30,287 nucleotides of DNA, taken from positions 1 through 30,287 of the forward strand of contig CAZJPN010000058.1 of assembly GCA_964547905.1 (NCBI GenBank), given 5' to 3'. Shown here piece after piece: positions 14,873 through 24,335 of this stretch. The position numbers and the translations under genes are program-made. This DNA comes from JAJYLM01 sp964547905 (GTDB lineage: Bacteria; JAMCPX01). The number at the start of each line of letters is the position of its first letter. The first letter of the stretch is position 1. Below the pieces are notes generated by a model that did no database searches, had not been told where the DNA came from, and was given only the letters and a program-made list of their open reading frames with translations.

Positions 14873-16417
14873 ATGGTAAAAACAAAAGGTAAAATTTTTA
14901 TAGCCGATACCGATCAGAAATCGGTAGTGCTTATAAAGGATGCACTCAAGGCACAGGGGTATAGTATTTACTCAGCCATTAATGGAGTCAAGGCGCTTGA
15001 GATCATCATTGAACAGCTTCCCGATATTATAATACTCGGTATGAAGCTTCCGATAATAGATACCGAGAAGCTAAGAGATATTATAAGTGTGAATCCGAGG
15101 ACGGATAAACTGGCATTGATATTCATGGGTACGCCGGAGCAATTGAAATCTGTGAGTACCATGGGAGAAAAGGTTATAACAAAGCCGTTCAGAATAGACG
15201 AACTCATAAGTACTATCTCCAGCATATATCAGAAGAGACAAAAGACAATAGAATTATCCAGAGAAAATAAGGAAATAGAAGGGAATCTATCGCAGATATC
15301 ACTTATCGATCTGCTTCAGATATTCAGTATGAATAAAAAAGATGGCACCATAACAATATATTCAGACAAGGGTAATGGTTTTATATATCTACAGGAAGGT
15401 AATATTATAAATGCCACGTTTGAAAAGGTCGAAGGCGTAAAGGCATTTTATAGGTTACTTTCTGTCAAAAACGGAAAATTCGAATTTATACCACATCGCG
15501 CATTGACCCCCATAAGAATCACTTCAACGACTGAATCTCTCCTGATGGAAGGCATGAGACAGATCGATGAAATGAAAAAAAACAAGGATGTTCTTCCGCC
15601 CCTTGATGCAATAGTCAGATTGAAGAAAAAACTCTCCGAGTTGCCGAAACAGGTGCGTACGATAACCCAGGAGGTTTTACTGCTGCTCGAGTTTTATAAT
15701 AAAGTGGAAGACATAATGGATAACTGTACCTTCCCGGATTATGATGTGTTGCGGGTACTTGTTGCTCTTATTGAAAAAGGTATTATAGAAATTGTACAGC
15801 ATGAAACACCAAAAGCCGGCGACCGCGAAGGTGCTCTGTTGGCAAACGAAGAGATATTCAAATTGCTGGAGGTTGTTTCGATAAACAAACATACGAAGCT
15901 GGAATCGCACAGAGGAAGGGTTATCGTGCTGTCTGCCAATTATAATTCGCTCAAAACATTCGTAAACAGTATAAACAATATGCCTAAATTTACATTAAAC
16001 ACTTCTTTTGCCGTATCAAACCGTGATGATGTTATATTTGGTGAGGTTGGTACGCTGTTACTCACAGAGCTTTTGAGCATAGAGATTATTTCTGTTCCTC
16101 CTTTATTGGAGTATGGACCCCTATGGATGGCTTTATCCAGCAGTGCTGTAGGAGCTATAGTATTGTTCGACAAAGGTTCAAAGGAGATCCTTAGTTCATT
16201 TTTGTTCGCGGTAAATAGATTCAAAAACGCCAAGTCCTTACCAATAGCTTATGTTTTTGTGACACCGGATGGACAGGAAGTTAAGAGCAAAGTTATATCC
16301 ACTTTAAAGAAATTATTATCGGCGGATAACGACGATCCAATATTCGTATTGAACAAGGATACCTCGGATAGTTTCAGCATTATTCCAACACTTTTAAGGA
16401 AGGTTATAAACCAATGA
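14873..16417 (+). CDS. Pseudo-receiver / DUF4388 (PATAN-like) / degenerate GTPase-like protein
   Basis: A 514-residue cytosolic protein. Residues 6-120 form a receiver domain with D12, D14 and K104 present, but glycine (G56 in PDIIILGMKLP) in place of the phospho-accepting Asp. Residues about 134-235 are a DUF4388 domain (GNLSQISLIDLLQIFSMN, then GNGFIYLQEGNIINA). A helical, winged-helix-like segment follows (about 243-310). Residues about 348-514 resemble predicted MglA/Srprb-like GTPases (COG2229): the VIFGEVG strand, PLWMALSSSAVGAIVLFD and the terminal LNKDTSDS. However, no GxxxxGK[ST] P-loop and no NKxD are visible, so it would be a pseudo-GTPase. The start is the ATG 4 bp after the previous stop; an upstream in-frame ATG is inside the previous gene. 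It is tightly coupled to its neighbours, and the PHP gene overlaps its stop. Confidence 0.7.
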   Translation: MVKTKGKIFIADTDQKSVVLIKDALKAQGYSIYSAINGVKALEIIIEQLPDIIILGMKLPIIDTEKLRDIISVNPRTDKLALIFMGTPEQLKSVSTMGEKVITKPFRIDELISTISSIYQKRQKTIELSRENKEIEGNLSQISLIDLLQIFSMNKKDGTITIYSDKGNGFIYLQEGNIINATFEKVEGVKAFYRLLSVKNGKFEFIPHRALTPIRITSTTESLLMEGMRQIDEMKKNKDVLPPLDAIVRLKKKLSELPKQVRTITQEVLLLLEFYNKVEDIMDNCTFPDYDVLRVLVALIEKGIIEIVQHETPKAGDREGALLANEEIFKLLEVVSINKHTKLESHRGRVIVLSANYNSLKTFVNSINNMPKFTLNTSFAVSNRDDVIFGEVGTLLLTELLSIEIISVPPLLEYGPLWMALSSSAVGAIVLFDKGSKEILSSFLFAVNRFKNAKSLPIAYVFVTPDGQEVKSKVISTLKKLLSADNDDPIFVLNKDTSDSFSIIPTLLRKVINQ

Positions 16418-17067
16418 TAGATCTTCATACACATTCTTTATTCAGCGATGGCGAGTTGCTGCCTTCGGAGCTTGTAAGAAGGGCTAAAGTAATCGGTATA
16501 AAAGTTATCGCAATTACAGATCACGTGGACTTTTCAAACTACCTTTTTGTTATAGAACATATAAGAGCCGTTTCATTACAGTTTTCGAAAAAGAAGAACG
16601 GTATAAAAGTCCTGCCCGGTGTTGAGATTACGCATGTTCCTCCTTTCGATATACCGAGGCTCATAGAATTATCAAGGAAAGCAGGGGCAAAAGTTGTTGT
16701 TATTCATGGAGAAACAATTGTAGAACCGGTAGAACCAAAGACGAATCTGTCTGGCATTGAAGGTGGGGCCGATATAATAGCCCATCCGGGATTTATAAGC
16801 ATAAAAGAGGCGGAACTTGCCGCTAAAAAGAACGTTTATCTGGAAATAAGCGGTAGAAGCGGTCACAGTTTTTCAAACGGTTACGTGGCAATGGTTGCAA
16901 AAAAGACGGGTGCAGGACTTGTATTCGACTCGGATGCTCATGCCGATAGGGACCTTATGGATTATAATCATGCGTTGAATGTGGCTAAGGGAGCAGGACT
17001 TGAGGAAAAAGATTTCAAGAATATGCTTGCAAATTCCAAAAAAATTGCAAACAGGGAGGGGCTATGA
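16414..17067 (+). CDS. PHP-domain metal-dependent phosphoesterase
   Basis: A 217-residue protein of the PHP superfamily (DNA polymerase/histidinol phosphatase N-terminal family). The expected metal ligands are all visible: H5 and H7 (DLHTHS), D12 (SDG), H37 (ITDHVD), E71 (GVEITH), H98 (VIHGE), H124 (AHPG), D174 and H176 (FDSDAH). It should bind a multi-metal centre and hydrolyse a phosphoester. The archaeal/bacterial group of this size has unproven substrates, and there is no DNA polymerase partner, so it is not assigned to histidine synthesis. Its ATG overlaps the previous TGA (ATGA), with AAGGAAGG upstream as Shine-Dalgarno. Confidence 0.9.
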   Translation: MIDLHTHSLFSDGELLPSELVRRAKVIGIKVIAITDHVDFSNYLFVIEHIRAVSLQFSKKKNGIKVLPGVEITHVPPFDIPRLIELSRKAGAKVVVIHGETIVEPVEPKTNLSGIEGGADIIAHPGFISIKEAELAAKKNVYLEISGRSGHSFSNGYVAMVAKKTGAGLVFDSDAHADRDLMDYNHALNVAKGAGLEEKDFKNMLANSKKIANREGL

Positions 17068-20000
17068 TTCTAAGGTGTGAAAATTGTCAAACGATGTACA
17101 TGTTTACGGAGGCACAGCTTAAGAAACAAGATTATAAGTTTACCTGTAAAAAATGTGGACACGAGAATACCGTAGCCCTGCCATCCGATGTAGACTTTAA
17201 AGAGCAAAACAAACAGCAGGAGTCTCCAGTCGAAACGAACCAGTCTGTTACACGAAATGAACCCATAATAAATACAGAAAGCGCCGCGGTTAAAGAACCT
17301 ATAAAAGAGCCCGCTGCACAGGAGAATGCAGAACCCGAAAAAGGTAAGATGGATCTGGATGATATTTTTGCATCTCTTGAAACACCGGCGGCAAGCGAAA
17401 AACAATCGGCAGATATTCATACCGAGGAGGAGACCATACCTGAAATAGATTTCGCAGACACCGGCAAAACGGATGCAGTCGAAGAAAAACAAACCGAGTA
17501 CACACCGTCAAAAGATGAGTCTAAAGATAAGCTTGGTAATGAAGGCGATGTTATAGAAGGTTTCGAAGAATTCACCATGGATGACATTAAGCACGAAGAA
17601 GGGGAAGGTAAAGCAGAAGCAGAAAAAATTAGAGAGACAAGAGAAATCAAGGAAGATAATACGAACTGGCTTGAATCAACCAAACTCGAAGAGTCTTCCG
17701 CCGCAAAGGCAAAGGCTGAAACCGAAGAAGCTGTTCTTCCGGGTGAAACTGCACACATACAGGAGGAAACCATACCTGAATTGTTGGATACGAAGTCAGC
17801 CAAGCCTCAAAATGCTTCAGGAATATCCGTAGAAGATAGCTCGCTTCTTCAAGAAGACGGTGTTAACATACCTACCTCCATACCAGTGCCAAAAGAAGCG
17901 ACTGTTCTACAAAAAACAGTAACTTCAAAGAAACATATACTAAAACTCCTCACCGTATCGGTTACAGCAATTATCGTAGTTTTGGCAGCCATTATAGGTA
18001 TTTATTATTACCTTGTAGAGTATACCCCTGCATATCCCGATATAAAAAAATTGACGTTCATGAGTTATAGCGTACTACCCGTTTCTGCCAAAGCTAAATC
18101 ACGCGCCGGACAGTTACTCGGCGAAGCTGATAAACAGTATTTAAATGGTACCATAAGTGGTTATGAGAGTTCATTGAACCTTTATGAACAGGCTGTTGCT
18201 GTCGATCATCATCTTGTAAAAGCCTATATTGGTATAGCAAAGGACTATACACTGTTAAAAGACAGAAATAATCTGCAGGATCAGTTAAAGAACAGCGGTA
18301 AATTCCTTTCAAGACTTAAAGTAATGCTGAATGATAATGCCCAGTACAATTTGGTTGAAACTATGATTGCAATAGCAAACAATGATTATAAGCGCGCGTC
18401 CAACGAGATTAACGCAGCTTTGCAGAAGTCTCCCGATTTACCGGAGGCATTGTATTACAAGGTATATATAGATTTTAAACAGGGCGAATCTATGACAACG
18501 GCAACATCTCTTCTTCAACACGCATTGTCACTCGAGCCCAATATGATAAAGGCAAAGCTACTGCTTGCCAGAATATATCAAGAACAGCAAGAGCCATCAA
18601 ATGCTATTGAGATTTTGGATAATATACTTGCAAGTTATCCTTACAATATATCTGCAGTGGTACTGAAGGCCGATATACACGCCAATAGTGTTACCGGTAC
18701 AACGCGGGCCATATCCGATCTTAATGCTATCTTGAACGAAGCAGGCAATAAAATAGATACCTACGACAGAGCAAGTCTGTACTATACCATTGGAAAGATG
18801 CAAATGCGAATCAGCGATTACCCGTCTGCTGTAGAAGAATTTAAAAATTCGCTTCAGAATAACAAATCCGTAAGAACATATATAGCTCTCGGTGATGCAT
18901 ACCTCGCTAACGGCAATATTAACGAGGCCGAGAAACAATACAAGACGGCGATAGCAACCGATAGCACGACGGTGGAGGGAAATTTCAAACTGGCACATGC
19001 ATACTATCTCGATCATAAGTATGTTTTGTCTATTTCCTATTATACCGAATGTTTGAAACTTGAAAAAAACAACCCAGATGTGCTTTACGGGTTAGCCCTC
19101 GCAAGAGAAGAAAACGGAGAATTAGACACGGCTTTAAATACTGTTGAAACGGCTGTTAAGCTGTCACCCGATAATCCAAAATTTATAGCCCTTGATGGAC
19201 GACTTTTAAGAAAGAAGGAAGATTATAAAAATGCTGCTGCAGTTTTATCAAAGGCTGTGGAAAGGTTCCCTGATTATGCACCTCTTCATACAGAATATGC
19301 TGTGGTATTGGGGAAAGAAGGTGATTATAACAGTGCAATCAAGCAATTAAATACAGCAATGAGCATATTCCCTGTTTCAGCCGATAATGATGCATATATG
19401 GCAGACATGCTAAACATGGAATCAAAATATCCGAGCGCAGAAAAGTATGCATTAAAAGCCTTATCGATCGATAATGCCCTGCCGTACGCGTATGAAGTAC
19501 TCGGTGATATATATTTTAATGAACATAAACTTAATGATTCGATCAAAGCCTACAATTCTTCTATAGCTGTGCGGCCATACAAGGCTAATGTTTTCTATAA
19601 ATTAGCGAAAGCATATATAGCAGGTGGGGTATTTACATCCGCAGTCTCTTGTCTTGAGAGTGCTGTAAAGATAAATCCTACAAATGCCTTGTATCACTAT
19701 GCGCTGGGTAATGTATATAGAGACATAGGAAACATACAATTGGCTATCAATGAATATACAAAAGCCATATATATAGATAATACAATGGCAGACGCATATT
19801 ATCAAAGAGGCCTTATGAATATAGAAGGCAAGAATGATCTTGCAGCTATCAACGATTTGAAAAACGCCATGAAGTACGCACCGAATAACCCGGACTATAT
19901 GATTGCACTGTCGAATTACTACTATAAAAACAAAGAAACATACTCTGCCATTGATTACCTTAAGATGGCATTAAAAATTGCGCCCCAAAACCCGGGAATC

Positions 20001-20444
20001 CATTACAAACTCGGAGCGGCTTACAATTACGTAGGTAAGATAGATGATGCTAAAAAAGAATTTCTAACGGCTCTAAATCTTTCTCCGAATTATTCAAATG
20101 CAATGGTAGGTCTTGGCAATATTTATTATCAGAACGGCGATATCGAGAAAGCCCAGCAGTCCTATGAAAAGGCAATACGAATCGCCCCTGATAATGGGGA
20201 TGCATATTATGCGCTTGGTACTGTTTATGAATACAACGGTATGTTTGAAAAGGCATTGACAGAATATAAATACGCGGTTAAGTTCAGTAAAAATCCAGCG
20301 ACTGCATATTTTAAAGAGGGTATAATGTTATCTAACCTGAGTGAGCCTGAACAGGCGAAGGCAGCGCTACTCAAAGCTATAAGTCTCGGTCTTTCCAGCG
20401 ATATGGAGAATACGGCAAGGAATAGATTAAGAAACCTAATGTAG
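17064..20444 (+). CDS. Zinc-ribbon, single-TM, TPR-repeat protein
   Basis: An 1126-residue protein. Residues 1-35 form an MJ0042-type zinc ribbon with C5, C8, C28 and C31. Then comes a ~250-residue acidic low-complexity region (E, K, D, T rich) holding two copies of an EETIPE[IL] short motif (about 122 and 235) and a similar MDLDDIF segment. One membrane helix lies near 291-315. From about 345 to the C-terminus there are roughly 20 TPR-like helical pairs, for example GDAYLANGNINEAEKQYKTA and LGNIYYQNGDIEKAQQSYEK. The topology is probably zinc ribbon in the cytoplasm and TPR array in the periplasm, a form seen in some polarity or motility adaptors such as Myxococcus GltJ-type proteins. That comparison is by architecture only. 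The start overlaps the PHP stop (ATGA). Confidence 0.85.
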   Translation: MILRCENCQTMYMFTEAQLKKQDYKFTCKKCGHENTVALPSDVDFKEQNKQQESPVETNQSVTRNEPIINTESAAVKEPIKEPAAQENAEPEKGKMDLDDIFASLETPAASEKQSADIHTEEETIPEIDFADTGKTDAVEEKQTEYTPSKDESKDKLGNEGDVIEGFEEFTMDDIKHEEGEGKAEAEKIRETREIKEDNTNWLESTKLEESSAAKAKAETEEAVLPGETAHIQEETIPELLDTKSAKPQNASGISVEDSSLLQEDGVNIPTSIPVPKEATVLQKTVTSKKHILKLLTVSVTAIIVVLAAIIGIYYYLVEYTPAYPDIKKLTFMSYSVLPVSAKAKSRAGQLLGEADKQYLNGTISGYESSLNLYEQAVAVDHHLVKAYIGIAKDYTLLKDRNNLQDQLKNSGKFLSRLKVMLNDNAQYNLVETMIAIANNDYKRASNEINAALQKSPDLPEALYYKVYIDFKQGESMTTATSLLQHALSLEPNMIKAKLLLARIYQEQQEPSNAIEILDNILASYPYNISAVVLKADIHANSVTGTTRAISDLNAILNEAGNKIDTYDRASLYYTIGKMQMRISDYPSAVEEFKNSLQNNKSVRTYIALGDAYLANGNINEAEKQYKTAIATDSTTVEGNFKLAHAYYLDHKYVLSISYYTECLKLEKNNPDVLYGLALAREENGELDTALNTVETAVKLSPDNPKFIALDGRLLRKKEDYKNAAAVLSKAVERFPDYAPLHTEYAVVLGKEGDYNSAIKQLNTAMSIFPVSADNDAYMADMLNMESKYPSAEKYALKALSIDNALPYAYEVLGDIYFNEHKLNDSIKAYNSSIAVRPYKANVFYKLAKAYIAGGVFTSAVSCLESAVKINPTNALYHYALGNVYRDIGNIQLAINEYTKAIYIDNTMADAYYQRGLMNIEGKNDLAAINDLKNAMKYAPNNPDYMIALSNYYYKNKETYSAIDYLKMALKIAPQNPGIHYKLGAAYNYVGKIDDAKKEFLTALNLSPNYSNAMVGLGNIYYQNGDIEKAQQSYEKAIRIAPDNGDAYYALGTVYEYNGMFEKALTEYKYAVKFSKNPATAYFKEGIMLSNLSEPEQAKAALLKAISLGLSSDMENTARNRLRNLM

Positions 20445-20458
20445 ATTGGATGATATAA

Positions 20459-23400
20459 ATGCAATTAAAAAAACTCGATATACAGGGATTCAAGACCTTT
20501 GTAGAACCGGTTAGTTTCAATTTTGAATACCCTATTGTGGCTATTGTGGGGCCAAACGGCAGCGGTAAGAGCAACATCGTCGATGCAGTAAAATGGTGCA
20601 TGGGGGAACAGAGTACGAAACAACTCAGGGCAAACCAGATGTCCGATCTTATATTTAACGGTTCGGAACATAGAAAATCCGTAGGAATGACTGAGGTGTC
20701 GCTTGCCTTCACAAACAACGGGATTAATACTTTACCGTCTTATGATTCCTTTTCAGAGGCGGTTGTCACGAGAAGGATGTACAGGGGAGAGGAAAGCGAA
20801 TATTATCTCAATAAGGATCCAAGAAGATTGAAGGATATTTCGGAATTTCTCATGGATATAGGTATTAGTTCGAAAGCCTTTTCAATAATAGAACAGGGAC
20901 AGATAACCGAGATCATAGATGCCAAGCCGGAGGTACGGAGGTATGTAATTGAGGATGCGGCTGGCATACTCAAATATAAAAACAGAAAGAAAATAGCCCT
21001 CGATAAAATAGAATTGACCAAAGCAAACATAGCACGTATAGCCGATCTTTTGTCCGAGATTAAGAGACAGCTCAATCAGGTCAACAGACAGGTAAAAGTG
21101 GCGCAAGAATATAAAACGCTAAAAGACGAATACAAGACGCTTGAATTGAACTTGTTGAAGACTGAATATTCTGAGTTCGTTACCCAACTTGAAGATAAAA
21201 AGGCCCACCTCGAGAGCACGAGGTTCGATCTTGCCAAACTGATGTCTCAGTCGTCCGCAAGATACACCGATTATCAGAGGTTTAAGGAACGACTCGATGA
21301 TCAGGCATCCGATATGTCCGATAAGCAAAACAGGGTCAATGCATTAACTGCAGTGGCAATGGTATTGCAGGAAAAGATCGAATCTTCAAAGAAGTTAAAA
21401 GAAGCGCTTCAAAAGGAAAACGAGAGAATACGGAATGATGAAGAGGAACTCAGAAAAGAACAGGCATCTCTTGCCGGACAACTCATGGATCTGGAGGAAA
21501 AATTAGAAGAAGAAAAGAAAGGCTTGAATTCAATCGTAGAAAAACAAAAACTCTACGAACGGGAAAAGAATGATCTGGCAGAACAGATCAACGAAATAAA
21601 AGACAAAATAGAAGAGGAAAGGAACAACGAATTCAACAGGGTTAAAAAGATTACGGAACTGGACAACCAGATAATGTCAGCGGAACATGATTTCGAAAAT
21701 ATAACTCACAGACTCGAAAAAATACAGCATGACAGATCAACTATCGAACTAAAAATGAAAAGCCTTAAAGACGGAAAAGAGGATTTCAAAAATCAGGAAA
21801 TAGAAAATGCCGCTAAAATTACGTCTATGGAAAAAAATAGAGCCGTTCTGAATGAGCAGATAACCGCAACGGAAGATGAATTGAGCAAATTATCGGATCT
21901 TATAGATCAAACAAAAAAGACGCATGAAGGCTTGCGTTCCAGATATATCACTCTTGAGGATCTTAGAAAGAATATGGATGGTTATTCCGAAGGTACAAGA
22001 TATGTTATCAAACAATCGGAACAATTCAATATAGACAAGGTGTTAGCGGATTATATAAAAGTGACATCCGGATATGAATTGGTGGTTCAGGCCGTACTGG
22101 GCGATATTGTTCAGGCTGTTATAGTTTCTGATCATGGTATCGCAGGCAATATGATCGATGTGCTGCGTAAGCAGAATAAAGGGAGAGCGGTCTTTATAAT
22201 AAAGTCCTATTTTAAATCGGTTCAGACTAATCGTAAGGAGGGACTTACACCATTACTTGATGTAATCGAAGTTAAGGACGCGGAAATATCCCCTGTATTT
22301 CAAGCCTTGTTGAGCGATGTTTATGTGGTGGCATCCTTAAATGAAGCATATACGATAGCCGATACAGGATCAACCGCTGTAACAATGTCAGGTGATGTTG
22401 TTAAACCTGGTATTATTTATGGCGGATCCGAGGGAACCATTCGGGGAGGTATACTTGACAGAAGAAGCGAACTCGAAAGATTAAAAAAAGAGCTTGAGGA
22501 TATGAGTGCCGCGCTCAGCCGCTACCAAGATGAGAAATCAAAACTGTCCGATACAATCAATAAATACCATTCAGAACTTGTTGGTCATGAAAGCATCAGG
22601 CAGGATATCGAAAAACAGCAAGCAAACATAAAGGCTAAGTTGTTGAGTCTGGAAGATCAGCTTAGCAACTATGAGAGTTCTTTGCTGACACTCAATATGG
22701 AAGAGGAAGAAATAAAGGTGAATACCTCCGAGCTTTTGGAAGAAGTAAGCGATCTAAAACAAAAAAAGGCACTATACGAAGAAGATAAAGGGGCAAAGGC
22801 GAGTATTGCAGACAGCTTGCGCAATACGTTAACAGAACTTGAATCCATGCTTGAGAATAAAAAAGATTCTATATCCGAAAGCAATGCGAATGCGGCAGCA
22901 TTCAAAGAAAGGCTTAATGCAAAATATGAGGAGATAAAAAGGATCAAGGCGGAACAGGAGAATATCAATAGGAGGCTGGTTTTGTTAAAGCAGGAGGCCT
23001 TCAATAACAGCAATAGACTTGAAACCATAAATCAAGAGGCTGTATCCGCAGCCGGAAAGCTCGCAGGAATAAATCAGGATATTAAACTGAAACAAGATGC
23101 GATTGTAGACGCAAAAACAGCTTATGACAAAGAGTTTAAAGAATATTCCGATATCGAACAGGAAATAAAACAGCTCGAAAAAGATATAAGCTCGGTCAAA
23201 GCAATAGAATCTTCTCTGTCGATAGAGGTATCCCAGTTGACCATGAAATCCGATTATATTAGAGATACGGCAAGAGATAAATACAGCGTAGAACTCGAAC
23301 AGTACAGTGGGGCGCTGATAGAAAAGGATGATGTCCAGACAGGGAAGGACAGGCTATCTTCACTCTCGGAAAAGATAGCAAAGATGGGCGATGTCAATGT

Positions 23401-23989
23401 CGGGGCCATAGCCGAATACGAGGAACTGCAGAAGAGGGTGGAATTTTATGAGAAACATAAGCAAGATCTCGAACAGGCTATTGATAATCTTAAAAAGGTT
23501 ATCAATTCAATAAATAAAGAATCGAGAAAATTGTTCAGAGAAATTTTTGATATGGTAAATGAGAATTTCAAAAAGGTTATACCAAAGCTTTTTGACGGTG
23601 GCAAAGGTGAACTCATTTTGACGGATGAACAGGACCTGCTTGAGAGCGGTATGGAGATCGTTATCCAGCCATTGGGTAAGAGATTACAGAACATAAATTT
23701 ACTGTCCGGAGGCGAAAAAGCTCTGTCAGCTATAGCACTGCTCATATCCGTGTTTATGGTCAAACCAAGCCCTTTTGCATTGCTTGATGAAATCGATGCA
23801 CCGCTTGATGATGCAAGTGTCGGAAAGCTCAATAATATAATAAAGGAACTGTCCACAAAGAGCCAATTTCTACTCATAACGCACAATAAAAGGACAATAG
23901 AAATTGCCGATGTTATATACGGTATAACCATGGAAGAACCAGGGGTTTCCAAGATTATTTCAGTTAAACTTCAGAGAGAAGCTGTATAG
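20459..23989 (+). CDS. smc: Chromosome segregation protein SMC
   Basis: An 1176-residue SMC ATPase, full length for bacterial SMC (about 1150-1200). The Walker A motif GPNGSGKSN is at 31-39 in the N-terminal head. Two long charged coiled coils flank a hinge at about 505-670. The C-terminal head has the signature LSGGEKALSAIALL (SGGEK near 1083) and Walker B FALLDEIDAPLDD (D1110, E1111). It acts as a dimer that organises and separates sister chromosomes, normally with ScpA and ScpB, which are not in this window. There is no strong Shine-Dalgarno sequence; the start is 14 bp after the TPR gene. The roadblock gene starts 1 bp after its stop. Confidence 0.97.
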   Translation: MQLKKLDIQGFKTFVEPVSFNFEYPIVAIVGPNGSGKSNIVDAVKWCMGEQSTKQLRANQMSDLIFNGSEHRKSVGMTEVSLAFTNNGINTLPSYDSFSEAVVTRRMYRGEESEYYLNKDPRRLKDISEFLMDIGISSKAFSIIEQGQITEIIDAKPEVRRYVIEDAAGILKYKNRKKIALDKIELTKANIARIADLLSEIKRQLNQVNRQVKVAQEYKTLKDEYKTLELNLLKTEYSEFVTQLEDKKAHLESTRFDLAKLMSQSSARYTDYQRFKERLDDQASDMSDKQNRVNALTAVAMVLQEKIESSKKLKEALQKENERIRNDEEELRKEQASLAGQLMDLEEKLEEEKKGLNSIVEKQKLYEREKNDLAEQINEIKDKIEEERNNEFNRVKKITELDNQIMSAEHDFENITHRLEKIQHDRSTIELKMKSLKDGKEDFKNQEIENAAKITSMEKNRAVLNEQITATEDELSKLSDLIDQTKKTHEGLRSRYITLEDLRKNMDGYSEGTRYVIKQSEQFNIDKVLADYIKVTSGYELVVQAVLGDIVQAVIVSDHGIAGNMIDVLRKQNKGRAVFIIKSYFKSVQTNRKEGLTPLLDVIEVKDAEISPVFQALLSDVYVVASLNEAYTIADTGSTAVTMSGDVVKPGIIYGGSEGTIRGGILDRRSELERLKKELEDMSAALSRYQDEKSKLSDTINKYHSELVGHESIRQDIEKQQANIKAKLLSLEDQLSNYESSLLTLNMEEEEIKVNTSELLEEVSDLKQKKALYEEDKGAKASIADSLRNTLTELESMLENKKDSISESNANAAAFKERLNAKYEEIKRIKAEQENINRRLVLLKQEAFNNSNRLETINQEAVSAAGKLAGINQDIKLKQDAIVDAKTAYDKEFKEYSDIEQEIKQLEKDISSVKAIESSLSIEVSQLTMKSDYIRDTARDKYSVELEQYSGALIEKDDVQTGKDRLSSLSEKIAKMGDVNVGAIAEYEELQKRVEFYEKHKQDLEQAIDNLKKVINSINKESRKLFREIFDMVNENFKKVIPKLFDGGKGELILTDEQDLLESGMEIVIQPLGKRLQNINLLSGGEKALSAIALLISVFMVKPSPFALLDEIDAPLDDASVGKLNNIIKELSTKSQFLLITHNKRTIEIADVIYGITMEEPGVSKIISVKLQREAV

Positions 23990-23990
23990 T

Positions 23991-24329
23991 ATGTACAGGG
24001 ATGCTCTGGAAAATTTCATCAGCTTTTCAAGCGGGGTTGACGGGGTTATATTCCTGGATTCAGAAGGTGAAACAATTGATTTTGTCGGCTCGGTTGCAGA
24101 GTACGATTTGAAGGTCATCGGTGCACATTTCAGTATATTCTTTAACACCGTGAATGGCTTTGATGAACAGCCTGGTTCTTTGTTCGTCACGATGGAGCCT
24201 TATGTCCTCGGCATGTACAGACTGACAAAAGAATATTTTTTGCTTGTTCTGTATATGTCATCATACCACGCGATTATTAATAAATTCAGGGTCAAGAAAC
24301 TTATCGATTTCATAAAAGGCTCACTCTAA
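23991..24329 (+). CDS. Roadblock/LC7-like protein
   Basis: A 112-residue alpha/beta protein. The first half, GVDGVIFLDSEGETIDFVG, then YDLKVIGAHFSIFFN, and the final two strands (GSLFVTME...VLGMYRLTKEYFLLVLYMS) followed by a helix fit the Roadblock/LC7 fold. These small dimers commonly regulate Ras-like GTPases of the MglA type (MglB is one). Similar proteins of about 110-130 residues are found in deltaproteobacteria, but the target here is not known. The start is the ATG directly after the smc stop, with GAGAGAAG upstream as a weak Shine-Dalgarno sequence. It sits between smc and ftsY and may regulate either the GTPase-like domain upstream or another cell component. Confidence 0.72.
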   Translation: MYRDALENFISFSSGVDGVIFLDSEGETIDFVGSVAEYDLKVIGAHFSIFFNTVNGFDEQPGSLFVTMEPYVLGMYRLTKEYFLLVLYMSSYHAIINKFRVKKLIDFIKGSL

Positions 24330-24335
24330 GCAACG

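Noticed and set aside
17070..17511. Long minus-strand open frames opposite the zinc-ribbon/TPR gene
   Set aside because: They mirror the biased codons of the acidic linker on the + strand; no start signal or recognisable domain.
18100..20440. Repeated DNA words in the TPR region
   Set aside because: They reflect protein-level TPR repeats with diverged codons, not a DNA repeat or CRISPR.
23446..23952. 168-codon minus-strand open frame inside smc
   Set aside because: Lies fully opposite the conserved ATPase head of smc; a shadow frame rich in Ser and Leu.
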